In this document: in pieces, positions 20,531 through 28,154 of the stretch
How the letters are laid out: every line of letters begins with the position of its first letter
Numbering within the stretch: position 1 is the stretch's first letter
DNA from: a virus
Virus record (IMG/VR): IMGVR_UViG_3300032265_002658
Location: 1-28,154 of that record
DNA: 28,154 bases
Direction: 5' to 3' (one strand)
The notes under the pieces: model-generated
Database searches by the model: none
What the model saw: only the letters and a program-made list of their open reading frames with translations
What the model was told of the DNA's origin: nothing
Program-made: the position numbers and the translations under genes

Positions 20531-21529
20531 GTGGATAGTATAAGCAGCATAATTAGTACCGTTAAAAGCAAGGTATCTAGTACTATTTCTAAGTCTAATA
20601 GCGGCGGTAATAATAAAACGCTTTATACTGTTCAGACTGAAAACTGGTATCAGTCGTATCCATACGGCTTTAAGGCGCAGAGGGGCGGTAATCACTTTAC
20701 TTTTTATCTTCCCATAAATCCACAAAATATCAATATCGTTACACATTTTGCTACAAACGTAGTATCTACACTATACGGCACCGTAGAGGAGCACTCTGAG
20801 CAACGATATTTTGATATCACTATTTCTGGAACAACGGGTTTTTCACCTCAATATACGCAAGAATATCTAAGCGATGGAAACATTGGACCACCGACCCCAG
20901 ATAGATTAAGAAAACCACTCGCACAACCGGGTCGTCTGCGGTACGATGACTTTTCTATATCTTCTCTTTTGGGTGGTTTCTTTACGAAAACCGCTGCAAA
21001 GATTGATGGAGTCGTAAATCAAGCTGGCAGTATAACGAAGTCTATAGCGGGATCTAACGGTTTCAAATCTGGAGTATATAACAATACCAGCGGATATGCT
21101 GCATTTCATAATTTTTATCAGTTTCTTTTACGCTATAAGATTAATGCCTCTAGTGGTGGTTCGCCAAATACAAAAAACTCTGAGTCTATGTCGCCAAGTG
21201 TAGCTGCAGATGCTCCACTTATATTTCTAAACTTTAAAGACAATAATCAGTATTCTTGTGCTATACAGCGATTCACGCTGGTGCGTAGCGCAGATAATCC
21301 GATGCTCTATAACTACAACATCCAGATGCGAGCGTACGATCTTCGTCCTATAACCAACGACAAGGCGCCAACGCTAAGAGATCGTTACGCAGATCTCGGA
21401 TTGGATACAAAGATGAGCATAGCAGCAAGAATTAAACTTCCTATAAGTCTTGGTAAGACCATTCTATCTTCTGGAAAAGGTGCCCTAAAGACATTGGGCA
21501 AAGGTGCCTTAAAGGGCGTAGGTGGATAA
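20531..21529 (+). CDS. Baseplate / tail structural protein, unassigned
   Basis: The 332-residue protein starts at GTG with AGGAGGT six bases upstream. After a Ser-rich leader it has P-Y-G-F-K-A-Q and F-Y-L-P-I-N-P-Q-N-I-N-I-V-T-H-F-A-T-N-V-V-S-T-L-Y-G-T-V-E-E-H-S. F-D-I-T-I-S-G-T-T-G-F-S-P-Q-Y follows. This resembles the N-P-x-x-I, E-x-x-G-T and I-x-G-x-T-G pattern of baseplate proteins that contact the hub or tube. The C-terminus is Gly/Lys-rich (GKGALKTLGKGALKG). Gene order between spike and gp25-like protein suggests a hub-to-wedge connector. The family name is not certain. Confidence 0.6.
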   Translation: MDSISSIISTVKSKVSSTISKSNSGGNNKTLYTVQTENWYQSYPYGFKAQRGGNHFTFYLPINPQNINIVTHFATNVVSTLYGTVEEHSEQRYFDITISGTTGFSPQYTQEYLSDGNIGPPTPDRLRKPLAQPGRLRYDDFSISSLLGGFFTKTAAKIDGVVNQAGSITKSIAGSNGFKSGVYNNTSGYAAFHNFYQFLLRYKINASSGGSPNTKNSESMSPSVAADAPLIFLNFKDNNQYSCAIQRFTLVRSADNPMLYNYNIQMRAYDLRPITNDKAPTLRDRYADLGLDTKMSIAARIKLPISLGKTILSSGKGALKTLGKGALKGVGG

Positions 21530-23140
21530 ATGAGCGCCATAAACACTGCGTATAGTGCGTACTCAGATCTTAATCTCTGGTTAAAAGTTACAAACGGCGA
21601 TAATCTAAAATTATCCGATATTCCTGCGCTAATTGGAATAAGATTGCCGTACATAGTGGAAAATTGGTCCATAATCAGGCCAACGGTGTCGAATAGGGTC
21701 CCATACTCGGACGATCCATCGCGCATGCTGATTGAACTAAAAGCTTTTGATTCTTTTGTAGATTTTGCTAGAACTCAGTTATCATCGTTGCTAGAGATAA
21801 ATAGCAATTCTATCTTACTATCTACGTATTACACTGTTTTTGATCAGATGTTCTTAAACGATATTTCGATATCTCTCATAGAGAGCAATCTTATCTCGTC
21901 AGAAATACAACGCGTATCTTCTTTTAATCGCAATAGTTTTTTAAAACTTAAGGATCAGCTAACGGCCGGTAGAGATGCTATAGCTGATATTATAGGTGCC
22001 ACCGATCTAACTTACAATTCCATATATGGTCGAAGCCCGCTTCCTGCGCTGCTGTCTACGTCTCCACTAGATATCGTATCTTCGTCTGTTTTTCAAACTG
22101 CCATCGTAGCTATTGATGGTATTCTTGCCAACGAGACGAACCTTTCGTCCGCGGCCGCAATCGATCCATTCGCGTTTGCTCGTATCAACGCCAACAACCC
22201 CGCCATCGATATCGCATCTTATGCCTCTGGCACGTTGGTTAAACTAAATTATAACGAAACGCTTCAAGCTTTAGCCAGCAGAACCATGGGCAGCGCCGAT
22301 AAATGGCCAGAAATAGCTATCGCTAATGGTTTGAAACCGCCCTATATAGACGAGATTGGACAGAAGATATCGCTTCTATCTAACGGCAACGGCAACCAGA
22401 TCGTTATAGCTGCAATTGGTGCCTCAGGAATCCTCAATAGCGAAAGGATCTACGTTAATCAGCTTTTATTTGTTCAGTCAAATACGTATCGCCAGCCAGA
22501 TCAGAGAACAATAATCAGCATCAAAGAGGTGCCCATATCCGGCGATCTGATCATCCAGTTAGATGGGTCTTCTAATCTCGATCAATATAAAACAAGTGAT
22601 AATGCTAGCATATTGATATTCCAGAAGAATACTATAAATAGTAATTTCTTCGTACTGATACCATCAGACAATCCGCTACCTCCTACGCTAAACAAGACCA
22701 CACCGTGGTTCTTGCGATCCAGCAGCCAGGATGAAAGAAACGCGGGCGTAGATCTTCTCCTGGGGAGCGGCGGAGATCTAATACTTACACCATATGGCGA
22801 TATTCAGTTGGCATACGGAATAGAGAACGCCATGCAGGCGGTAAAGATACTGATGAGTACCGTTGCTGGTGACTTGAGTCGACACCCTGAGTACGGTATC
22901 GTAAATGTGGTGGGTCAGACAAACGCCAATCCTGGAGTCATACAGCAAGTTCTAACAGAAAGTATAGCAAGACAAATACTTAGTGATACCAGATTTAGTA
23001 GATTAGATCATTTAACGGTAGAATACCTAAGCAAGGACGCAGTGGGTCCTTCGGCATATAAGATCAGTTTGGGTGTGGTTTTATCTGGCGGCGGCGACAC
23101 CGTAATTCCGATATCATTTGGGATCAATCTTCCGCAGTAA
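21530..23140 (+). CDS. Baseplate wedge protein with LysM-like and gp25-like domains
   Basis: The 536-residue protein starts directly after the previous stop, with GGTGG upstream. Three parts are visible. The N-terminal half (1-230) is helical and unassigned. A LysM-like motif (about 234-280) follows (Y-N-E-T-L-Q-A-L-A-S-R-T-M-G-S-A-D-K-W-P-E-I-A-I-A-N-G-L), as in T4 gp53-type wedge proteins. The C-terminal domain (about 405-525) matches the GPW/gp25 family (D-L-L-L-G-S-G-G-D-L, D-I-Q-L-A-Y-G-I-E-N-A-M-Q-A-V-K, T-V-A-G-D-L-S-R-H-P-E-Y-G). T4 keeps the two functions in separate proteins. It would build the wedge core with the J-like protein downstream. Confidence 0.82.
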   Translation: MSAINTAYSAYSDLNLWLKVTNGDNLKLSDIPALIGIRLPYIVENWSIIRPTVSNRVPYSDDPSRMLIELKAFDSFVDFARTQLSSLLEINSNSILLSTYYTVFDQMFLNDISISLIESNLISSEIQRVSSFNRNSFLKLKDQLTAGRDAIADIIGATDLTYNSIYGRSPLPALLSTSPLDIVSSSVFQTAIVAIDGILANETNLSSAAAIDPFAFARINANNPAIDIASYASGTLVKLNYNETLQALASRTMGSADKWPEIAIANGLKPPYIDEIGQKISLLSNGNGNQIVIAAIGASGILNSERIYVNQLLFVQSNTYRQPDQRTIISIKEVPISGDLIIQLDGSSNLDQYKTSDNASILIFQKNTINSNFFVLIPSDNPLPPTLNKTTPWFLRSSSQDERNAGVDLLLGSGGDLILTPYGDIQLAYGIENAMQAVKILMSTVAGDLSRHPEYGIVNVVGQTNANPGVIQQVLTESIARQILSDTRFSRLDHLTVEYLSKDAVGPSAYKISLGVVLSGGGDTVIPISFGINLPQ

Positions 23141-23149
23141 GAGGCGCAA

Positions 23150-26100
23150 ATGGCAATAAGTCTTCAATCTTACAACGAAATATTAGGGAAGCTGGTCCGC
23201 AAGATTATAGCAGAAACGTCGGTAAACGACCTGAACACTGGATCTGTACTTCTGACTCTTTTAGAGGCTGTTGCTTCTCAGGACTTTGAGAATAACGCCG
23301 CAATTCTTAGTGTCCTGGAAACCTTAAACATAGATGCCCTAAATAACTCCGATCTAGATACCCGCGCCGCTGATTACGGTCTATCGCGTAACACTTCTAC
23401 CAGCGCTACTGGTTTCGTAAGCATCGGTGATTCTGCGATTAAAAAACGCAGCACTACACTATACGCCGTTAAACCAGCGCCTATAGTTGGTTCTAGCATT
23501 ATATACGTCAATGATGCCTCAAAGTGGAATCCTGCTGGAGGAAAACTGTACATTGGTCGCGGTACGCGTCAGTTTGAAGGTCCAATCGCGTACACGTCGA
23601 TCGTCAATAATGGTAGCTTCTATGCCATTAATCTTCAAGGTAGTCTTCAGAAGAATCACCTCATATCAGACACGGTCATTGATAGTCAGGGAACGACCGA
23701 CAGATTGATACCATCGGGCACCAAGATTCAGATACCGGCCAATAACACCTCTCCTACAGTGCTATTCTTAACGCTTAGAGATGCCGTAATTCCCGCAGGG
23801 GAAGATACCGTGAGTAACGTTGCCATCGTGGCGCAGAATCCAGGACTACCAGGTAATGCTGGTTCTAATACCATAATCTCGTTCTATGCTGCGCCTTTTG
23901 TCACTGCTACGGTAACTAATCCAACGCCAACTACCGGCGGTAGAGACACCGAATCTGACAACGATCTCCGCCAGAGATTGAAAAACTATACTACTACGTT
24001 AGCTAGAGGGACGGCAAACTCAATACTAGCTGCTGTAATTGGTGTATCTGACTCTGTTGACGGTAAGCAGGTATCATCGGCGATCGTCAGCGAGCCCACT
24101 GCCTTGGGTAAACCTTCCATCATGTACATCGATGATGGCACTGGTTTTCAGCCTAGTTTTACCGGTCAATCGGTGGACGTTCTTTTAGCTGCCGCGAAAG
24201 GTGGTGAGCAGTTCTTGCAGCTATCAAACTTCCCCTTACCCCGTCCCCAATTAACCAATCAGGCTTCTGGACCTATTCAGCTCTTAGATGGCTCCATCCT
24301 GGTGGTGTCGGTAGACGGTTTGGAGCAGGAAGTCGTCTTCTCAGTATCTAGCTTTGCTAACATTGCTGCTGCAACACTCACAGAGATAGCGATAGCGATC
24401 AATGATCAGGCTATTGCTAATAACTATAATTTTCGCTGCCAATTGACCAATTCTTCTAACAGTATACTTCTGTATCCCGCGGACTTTAATGCTGAGTTTA
24501 TCCAGGTTGCTGCAAATCTTGCAGAGGGTAAGGTAAACGCAAACGACTCAATAGCGTTTCCTACCGTAAAAACGTCGTTCATCTCGCTATACAAAAACAA
24601 TCAGCTTTTGACAGCCAGCGAATCTGCGGCAACGCTGTATACGAGCGCTTATCCATGGGGCGTATCTTCTTCGGGTGATATAGTGATCGCGGTAGATGGT
24701 ACGCCGTCGCAGACAGCTATCTTCACGAGCGCGGATTTTGGCGGTATGCCCTTATCATCGGTGCCGGTGTCGAGTTGGGCAACCGCCTTGAGCTCTAAGA
24801 TCGCTGGCATCACGGCATCGGCTACGTCAACTGGTAAGCTAGCCATCTCGTCCAACAAGATTGGCGCAATGTCTTCTATTCATATTATCGGCGGCTCTTA
24901 TATCGCAAACTGGTTTTCTGGATTGGCAACGTATGCCGTTGGAGCAACCTCAGATTTCTCTATAAATCGCCAAACGGGCAGCATAAGACTGGCAATACCC
25001 GCCGCAACAGGTGACTCAATAACCGCGGGAAGCGGCGACACTAAGGGTTATATAACTTCCACGTCAACTAGTATCGGCTCGTATTCACTGGATCTAGATG
25101 CCAACGGAAGGCCAGCTGAGATGGTCGTCGTCTCAGACGGAGTGTCTGTAGTTCCGCGAGCAGTAGTACCGGCACTTAATAGCGGCATAAAGTCATTAGT
25201 ACCATCACCTGGTATCATGCGCTTGATGTGCGATAATGTGACCACGTTTCAAGCGGCACTTATTGGTGACTTTCTGTTTCTCTGTCCGCAAACCGTAGGT
25301 AGCACGATCTGGTTCTCCAGCAATAATACTGGTCTCTTCAAGATAGTGGCTAAAGGCGCCAATCTGATGGCGGGCGTAGATTCCTACGTAGATGTAGTAA
25401 ACTCGCTCGCTACTGCACAGACGGGTTCAGACGGTTACTACCGCTTCCCGTCGCAGAGTGATCTCCAGGTATTTGGATCCGATGCTTATCCTCAGATCTG
25501 GAACTCCTCGCTAACAAGCACTCCAGCATCGGTATCGTTAGCTACATTGATCAGCAGCATAAATGAGCAGCTATCCAGCGTGGTTGGTTCTACGTTCGAG
25601 ACCAGTTCGGTAAAGATGACAAGTACGACCGAAAACGGCGGCGCCATAGCCGTTCCCGTGTCGGTTGGAAACCTATCGTCAGTCTTTGCAACTGGTCAAG
25701 CTTCTCAGTTGGGAAGCGAATCGCATGTAGCATCGCGCATAACTAGTAGCGATCTGGTCTCAACGTTCAAAAGATCTAATCCAATAGTGCGAACATCATC
25801 GAACACGCTTCTACCCGATCGCCATCGTTATTATGATATATCGGGTAACCTAACCACTGGAGCAATCCCCAACTCAACCAGCGAATATAGCGAGATCCTA
25901 ACATCGTCGGTTCTTAATAATTCCAGCATAGACTACGGTGATATTTTAAGCATTACGTCTGGCACCAACAAGCTTCAATTCAGATATCCATTGGATATCT
26001 TGTCGGGTAATCAAGTTGGTACTCGCGTCTCAACACCTAATACCTTATTTGATTATCTGACAGGCGACAGCATCGAACTGATCAAGGGCATTACGCTAGG

Positions 26101-28154
26101 ATCTGACGATTCGATAATCTTCATCATGGACGGTGACGCCGTAAAAAACACCGTGAACGTGAACCTCTGGAGAGCTGGCCGAGTAAACTCTAATTTTAGT
26201 GCAACCAATAATTCGCTGTCAGCTGATGATATCGACAACGAGCCTGGTAAAAACTTTTCAGATCTAGTTACCTGGCCTTCGTTTATAACTAACTTCGATG
26301 ATTACGCTGTATGGTTTAGAAGCCATAACTGGTATAGAACCGGCGGTGTTGCTGGCACAGATGGCACCATGATCATTCGCGCCCAAGAATACGGACCGGT
26401 GGGCGATTCTTATCGCTTTTCGATTCAATATCCATCGTTACCAAATCAGGTTGCTAGCTTTAGCACCACTAACAATCCAGAATACACACTAGGTACTTAT
26501 TATTTCGCATCAGGCGGTATTAGGCCAACCAATATAACCAGTAATACGCTCTTTACGGTAAGACGTGCGCAAACCTTAACCACTACAGCTCAAGGCTCTG
26601 GAGCTGGTCAAACGTCTAGCGGTGATTATTTCTATCTTTACGATGGCATCACTACGGCTGCGGTCTTCTGGTACGCGGTAGATAACGACGGTACGTCTCA
26701 GCCAAGCGTATCTGTGCCGGGCGTCACGCTGAGATACGTCAAGATCAACACCGTCAACTCAGGTGATACCGCTAACTCTGTTGCTTCAAAAACTGCTTAT
26801 GCGATAGATAACGACAATAGCTTTGCCGCTACCAGTGTTAACAGCGTAATATCGTTTTTTAATAACTTTAACACAACTGTTCCTAACGCAGGTCAAAATG
26901 CTGGTCTTGGGTTCTTATTCAACCAAGATACCGGTGTCTGTAGATATGCGTTTGACTCGTCCGCCACACTTTCATCCGTGCTGGTAGGAGATGTCCTGTC
27001 GGTGCCTCAGGGTGCTGGCGTGGACCCTGCTAATGCAGGATCTTTTAGAGTTAATGCGCTTGACATCGGCAACAATTACGTAGATGTCTTAAACCCTAAT
27101 GCCAACCCTACGCTAGTTGGTTCTGTTAATAAAGTAGACATAAGCAACATCACCAGTGCGGGCGTAAAGATGGTGCAGACTGTCACAACTACTGCAACTA
27201 CCGGCGGACTTCCTAGGGTTGATAATGGCCATTATTTTACACTTTCTGATTCGACTGGTTTACCTGTGGTTTTCTGGTACGATTTGAACGGATCGGCAAC
27301 TCAACCCAGCGTAACAGGCGCTGTACGGTACGTTAAGATCTCTACAGTAACATCAGGAGATAGCGCCGCAACTGTAGCCTCCAAGACTGCAGCTATAGTC
27401 AGCGTGGATCCACTTTTCAATGCTAGCTATACAAGCGGTAACACGTTTATTGTAACTAACGATTTTATCGGCTCTACTACAATTGCTGCAGATGGTTTAT
27501 CGGGTAATGCTACCGGCTTTACTTTTGTGACAAACACGGTAGGCGTGGCAGATGCTCTTGGTGGAACATATTTCGTACTTTATTGTCAAAGCGGAATGTT
27601 TCAAAATCAAAGCGTGGCAGTATGGTTTAACGTTAGCGGAAGCGTGGAGCCACCACACGGATGTAATCGAGCAATACAGGTAATACTTGCTCCAGGCGAT
27701 ACTGCAGCAACGGTGGCGGCTAAACTATCAGCAGCATTAGACGCAGATTCACAGTTTATCGCTAATGTTGATAGCGTAGTGAATACCAAAGTACACGTCT
27801 ACAACTATTATAATGGTAGTCGCAATAATGCCGTCGATGGCGTATCGCCGTATGGTACAAGCTTTACGGTGACGGTAATATCCACCGGCAGTAATGATTA
27901 CAAGAATGCATCTAACTGTGCAATCTTTCCGCTCTCTAGCAATGACGTCCAATCGATATGCGACACCATCAATACTAGTAAAGCATTTTTAGCCGTACCA
28001 GTAGGGGATACTACGAAGACCATCTCGCATGCCACTTCCGAGGAAGTGCAATCGGTTGGCTATGGTCACACGCCGACTCCTGGTCAAGCTTCTGGTTCTT
28101 ATATCAGTCTTTACGATAGTTCGTCGTACGTCAGGGACTTCCGACCAAACGCGC
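23150..28154 (+). CDS. Baseplate J-like protein (gp6-type), giant, cut at right edge
   Basis: The frame is open from the ATG at 23150 (AGAGG six bases upstream) to the window edge: at least 1668 residues without a stop. The N-terminus has the baseplate J signature: N-D-L-N-T-G-S-V-L-L-T-L-L-E-A-V-A near residue 25, then L-D-T-R-A-A-D-Y-G-L-S-R and A-T-G-F-V. After it, T-G-G-R-D-T-E-S-D-N-D-L-R-Q-R-L-K near residue 265 precedes L-A-R-G-T. T4 gp6 has 660 residues, so this one is more than twice as long. The extra region is beta-rich, Ser/Thr-rich, and carries at least three related repeats near its visible end. It should join wedges in the baseplate ring, with the extension exposed. Confidence 0.85.
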   Translation, partial: MAISLQSYNEILGKLVRKIIAETSVNDLNTGSVLLTLLEAVASQDFENNAAILSVLETLNIDALNNSDLDTRAADYGLSRNTSTSATGFVSIGDSAIKKRSTTLYAVKPAPIVGSSIIYVNDASKWNPAGGKLYIGRGTRQFEGPIAYTSIVNNGSFYAINLQGSLQKNHLISDTVIDSQGTTDRLIPSGTKIQIPANNTSPTVLFLTLRDAVIPAGEDTVSNVAIVAQNPGLPGNAGSNTIISFYAAPFVTATVTNPTPTTGGRDTESDNDLRQRLKNYTTTLARGTANSILAAVIGVSDSVDGKQVSSAIVSEPTALGKPSIMYIDDGTGFQPSFTGQSVDVLLAAAKGGEQFLQLSNFPLPRPQLTNQASGPIQLLDGSILVVSVDGLEQEVVFSVSSFANIAAATLTEIAIAINDQAIANNYNFRCQLTNSSNSILLYPADFNAEFIQVAANLAEGKVNANDSIAFPTVKTSFISLYKNNQLLTASESAATLYTSAYPWGVSSSGDIVIAVDGTPSQTAIFTSADFGGMPLSSVPVSSWATALSSKIAGITASATSTGKLAISSNKIGAMSSIHIIGGSYIANWFSGLATYAVGATSDFSINRQTGSIRLAIPAATGDSITAGSGDTKGYITSTSTSIGSYSLDLDANGRPAEMVVVSDGVSVVPRAVVPALNSGIKSLVPSPGIMRLMCDNVTTFQAALIGDFLFLCPQTVGSTIWFSSNNTGLFKIVAKGANLMAGVDSYVDVVNSLATAQTGSDGYYRFPSQSDLQVFGSDAYPQIWNSSLTSTPASVSLATLISSINEQLSSVVGSTFETSSVKMTSTTENGGAIAVPVSVGNLSSVFATGQASQLGSESHVASRITSSDLVSTFKRSNPIVRTSSNTLLPDRHRYYDISGNLTTGAIPNSTSEYSEILTSSVLNNSSIDYGDILSITSGTNKLQFRYPLDILSGNQVGTRVSTPNTLFDYLTGDSIELIKGITLGSDDSIIFIMDGDAVKNTVNVNLWRAGRVNSNFSATNNSLSADDIDNEPGKNFSDLVTWPSFITNFDDYAVWFRSHNWYRTGGVAGTDGTMIIRAQEYGPVGDSYRFSIQYPSLPNQVASFSTTNNPEYTLGTYYFASGGIRPTNITSNTLFTVRRAQTLTTTAQGSGAGQTSSGDYFYLYDGITTAAVFWYAVDNDGTSQPSVSVPGVTLRYVKINTVNSGDTANSVASKTAYAIDNDNSFAATSVNSVISFFNNFNTTVPNAGQNAGLGFLFNQDTGVCRYAFDSSATLSSVLVGDVLSVPQGAGVDPANAGSFRVNALDIGNNYVDVLNPNANPTLVGSVNKVDISNITSAGVKMVQTVTTTATTGGLPRVDNGHYFTLSDSTGLPVVFWYDLNGSATQPSVTGAVRYVKISTVTSGDSAATVASKTAAIVSVDPLFNASYTSGNTFIVTNDFIGSTTIAADGLSGNATGFTFVTNTVGVADALGGTYFVLYCQSGMFQNQSVAVWFNVSGSVEPPHGCNRAIQVILAPGDTAATVAAKLSAALDADSQFIANVDSVVNTKVHVYNYYNGSRNNAVDGVSPYGTSFTVTVISTGSNDYKNASNCAIFPLSSNDVQSICDTINTSKAFLAVPVGDTTKTISHATSEEVQSVGYGHTPTPGQASGSYISLYDSSSYVRDFRPNA
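26621..28154 (+). repeat. Degenerate protein repeats in the J-like protein
   Basis: Repeats begin near residues 1158, 1360, 1472 and (cut off) 1649. Each starts G-x-Y-F/I-x-L and continues with V-F/V-W-Y/F, then D/S-G-x-x-x-P-S/P, R-Y/A-V/I-K/Q-I/V and S/P-G-D-T/S-A-x-x-V-A-x-K. A D-x-x-F-x-A end follows. Spacing varies (202, 112, 177 residues), so other segments are interleaved. Similarity is at protein level only. Confidence 0.6.

Noticed and set aside
24649-24858. Minus-strand frames inside the J-like gene (24649, 25048, 26053, 27607, 27749)
   Set aside because: All lie inside one uninterrupted plus-strand coding frame, lack ribosome sites and look like shadows.

Overview
The window looks like part of the genome of a large contractile-tailed bacteriophage (Caudoviricetes, myovirus morphology). 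The main evidence is an uninterrupted tail module: neck-region proteins, tail sheath, three tube-like proteins, a frameshifted pair of tail chaperones, tape measure, hub, spike, a LysM+gp25-type wedge protein and a very large baseplate J-type protein. No host genes, rRNA or tRNA were seen. The host cannot be named from the sequence; Shine-Dalgarno sites point to a bacterium. The split layout and the oversized baseplate protein suggest a big genome, but that is inference.

Left part (1 to about 4080, all minus strand): a row of short genes (33 to 168 codons), mostly unrecognisable, GC-richer than the tail genes, several with their own leader and strong ribosome site. Eight of them are preceded by a conserved 9-base box (CCGATCCTA or CCGAACCTA on the coding strand), 27 to 57 bases before the start codon; a ninth has an 8/9 copy. 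Duplicated intergenic cassettes, an AT-rich tandem repeat and gene-end hairpins lie between them. This resembles an accessory or early-gene region with a phage-specific promoter or regulator site.

Middle (4074 to 5640, minus strand): an HNH endonuclease, a GH24 lysozyme (endolysin) and a small cysteine-containing protein. At 5641-5683 a short divergent region with overlapping -10 boxes separates these from the rightward late genes.

Right part (5684 to the end, plus strand): five genes in the neck/tail-completion position (one Zn-ribbon-like, one with a perfect Nudix box), then the sheath with its own promoters and a strong terminator, then a second transcription block. That block starts with three tandem tube-fold paralogues. 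The chaperone pair follows, joined by a textbook -1 frameshift site (GGGAAAA plus hairpin), then tape measure (1000 aa), hub, spike, another baseplate protein, the LysM+gp25 wedge protein and the J-like protein, which runs off the right edge after 1668 codons without a stop. Plus-strand promoter candidates share a TATAAT core (CAGTATAATTA or CAAGTTATAAT), unlike the minus-strand box. The two arms may therefore be transcribed by different programmes.
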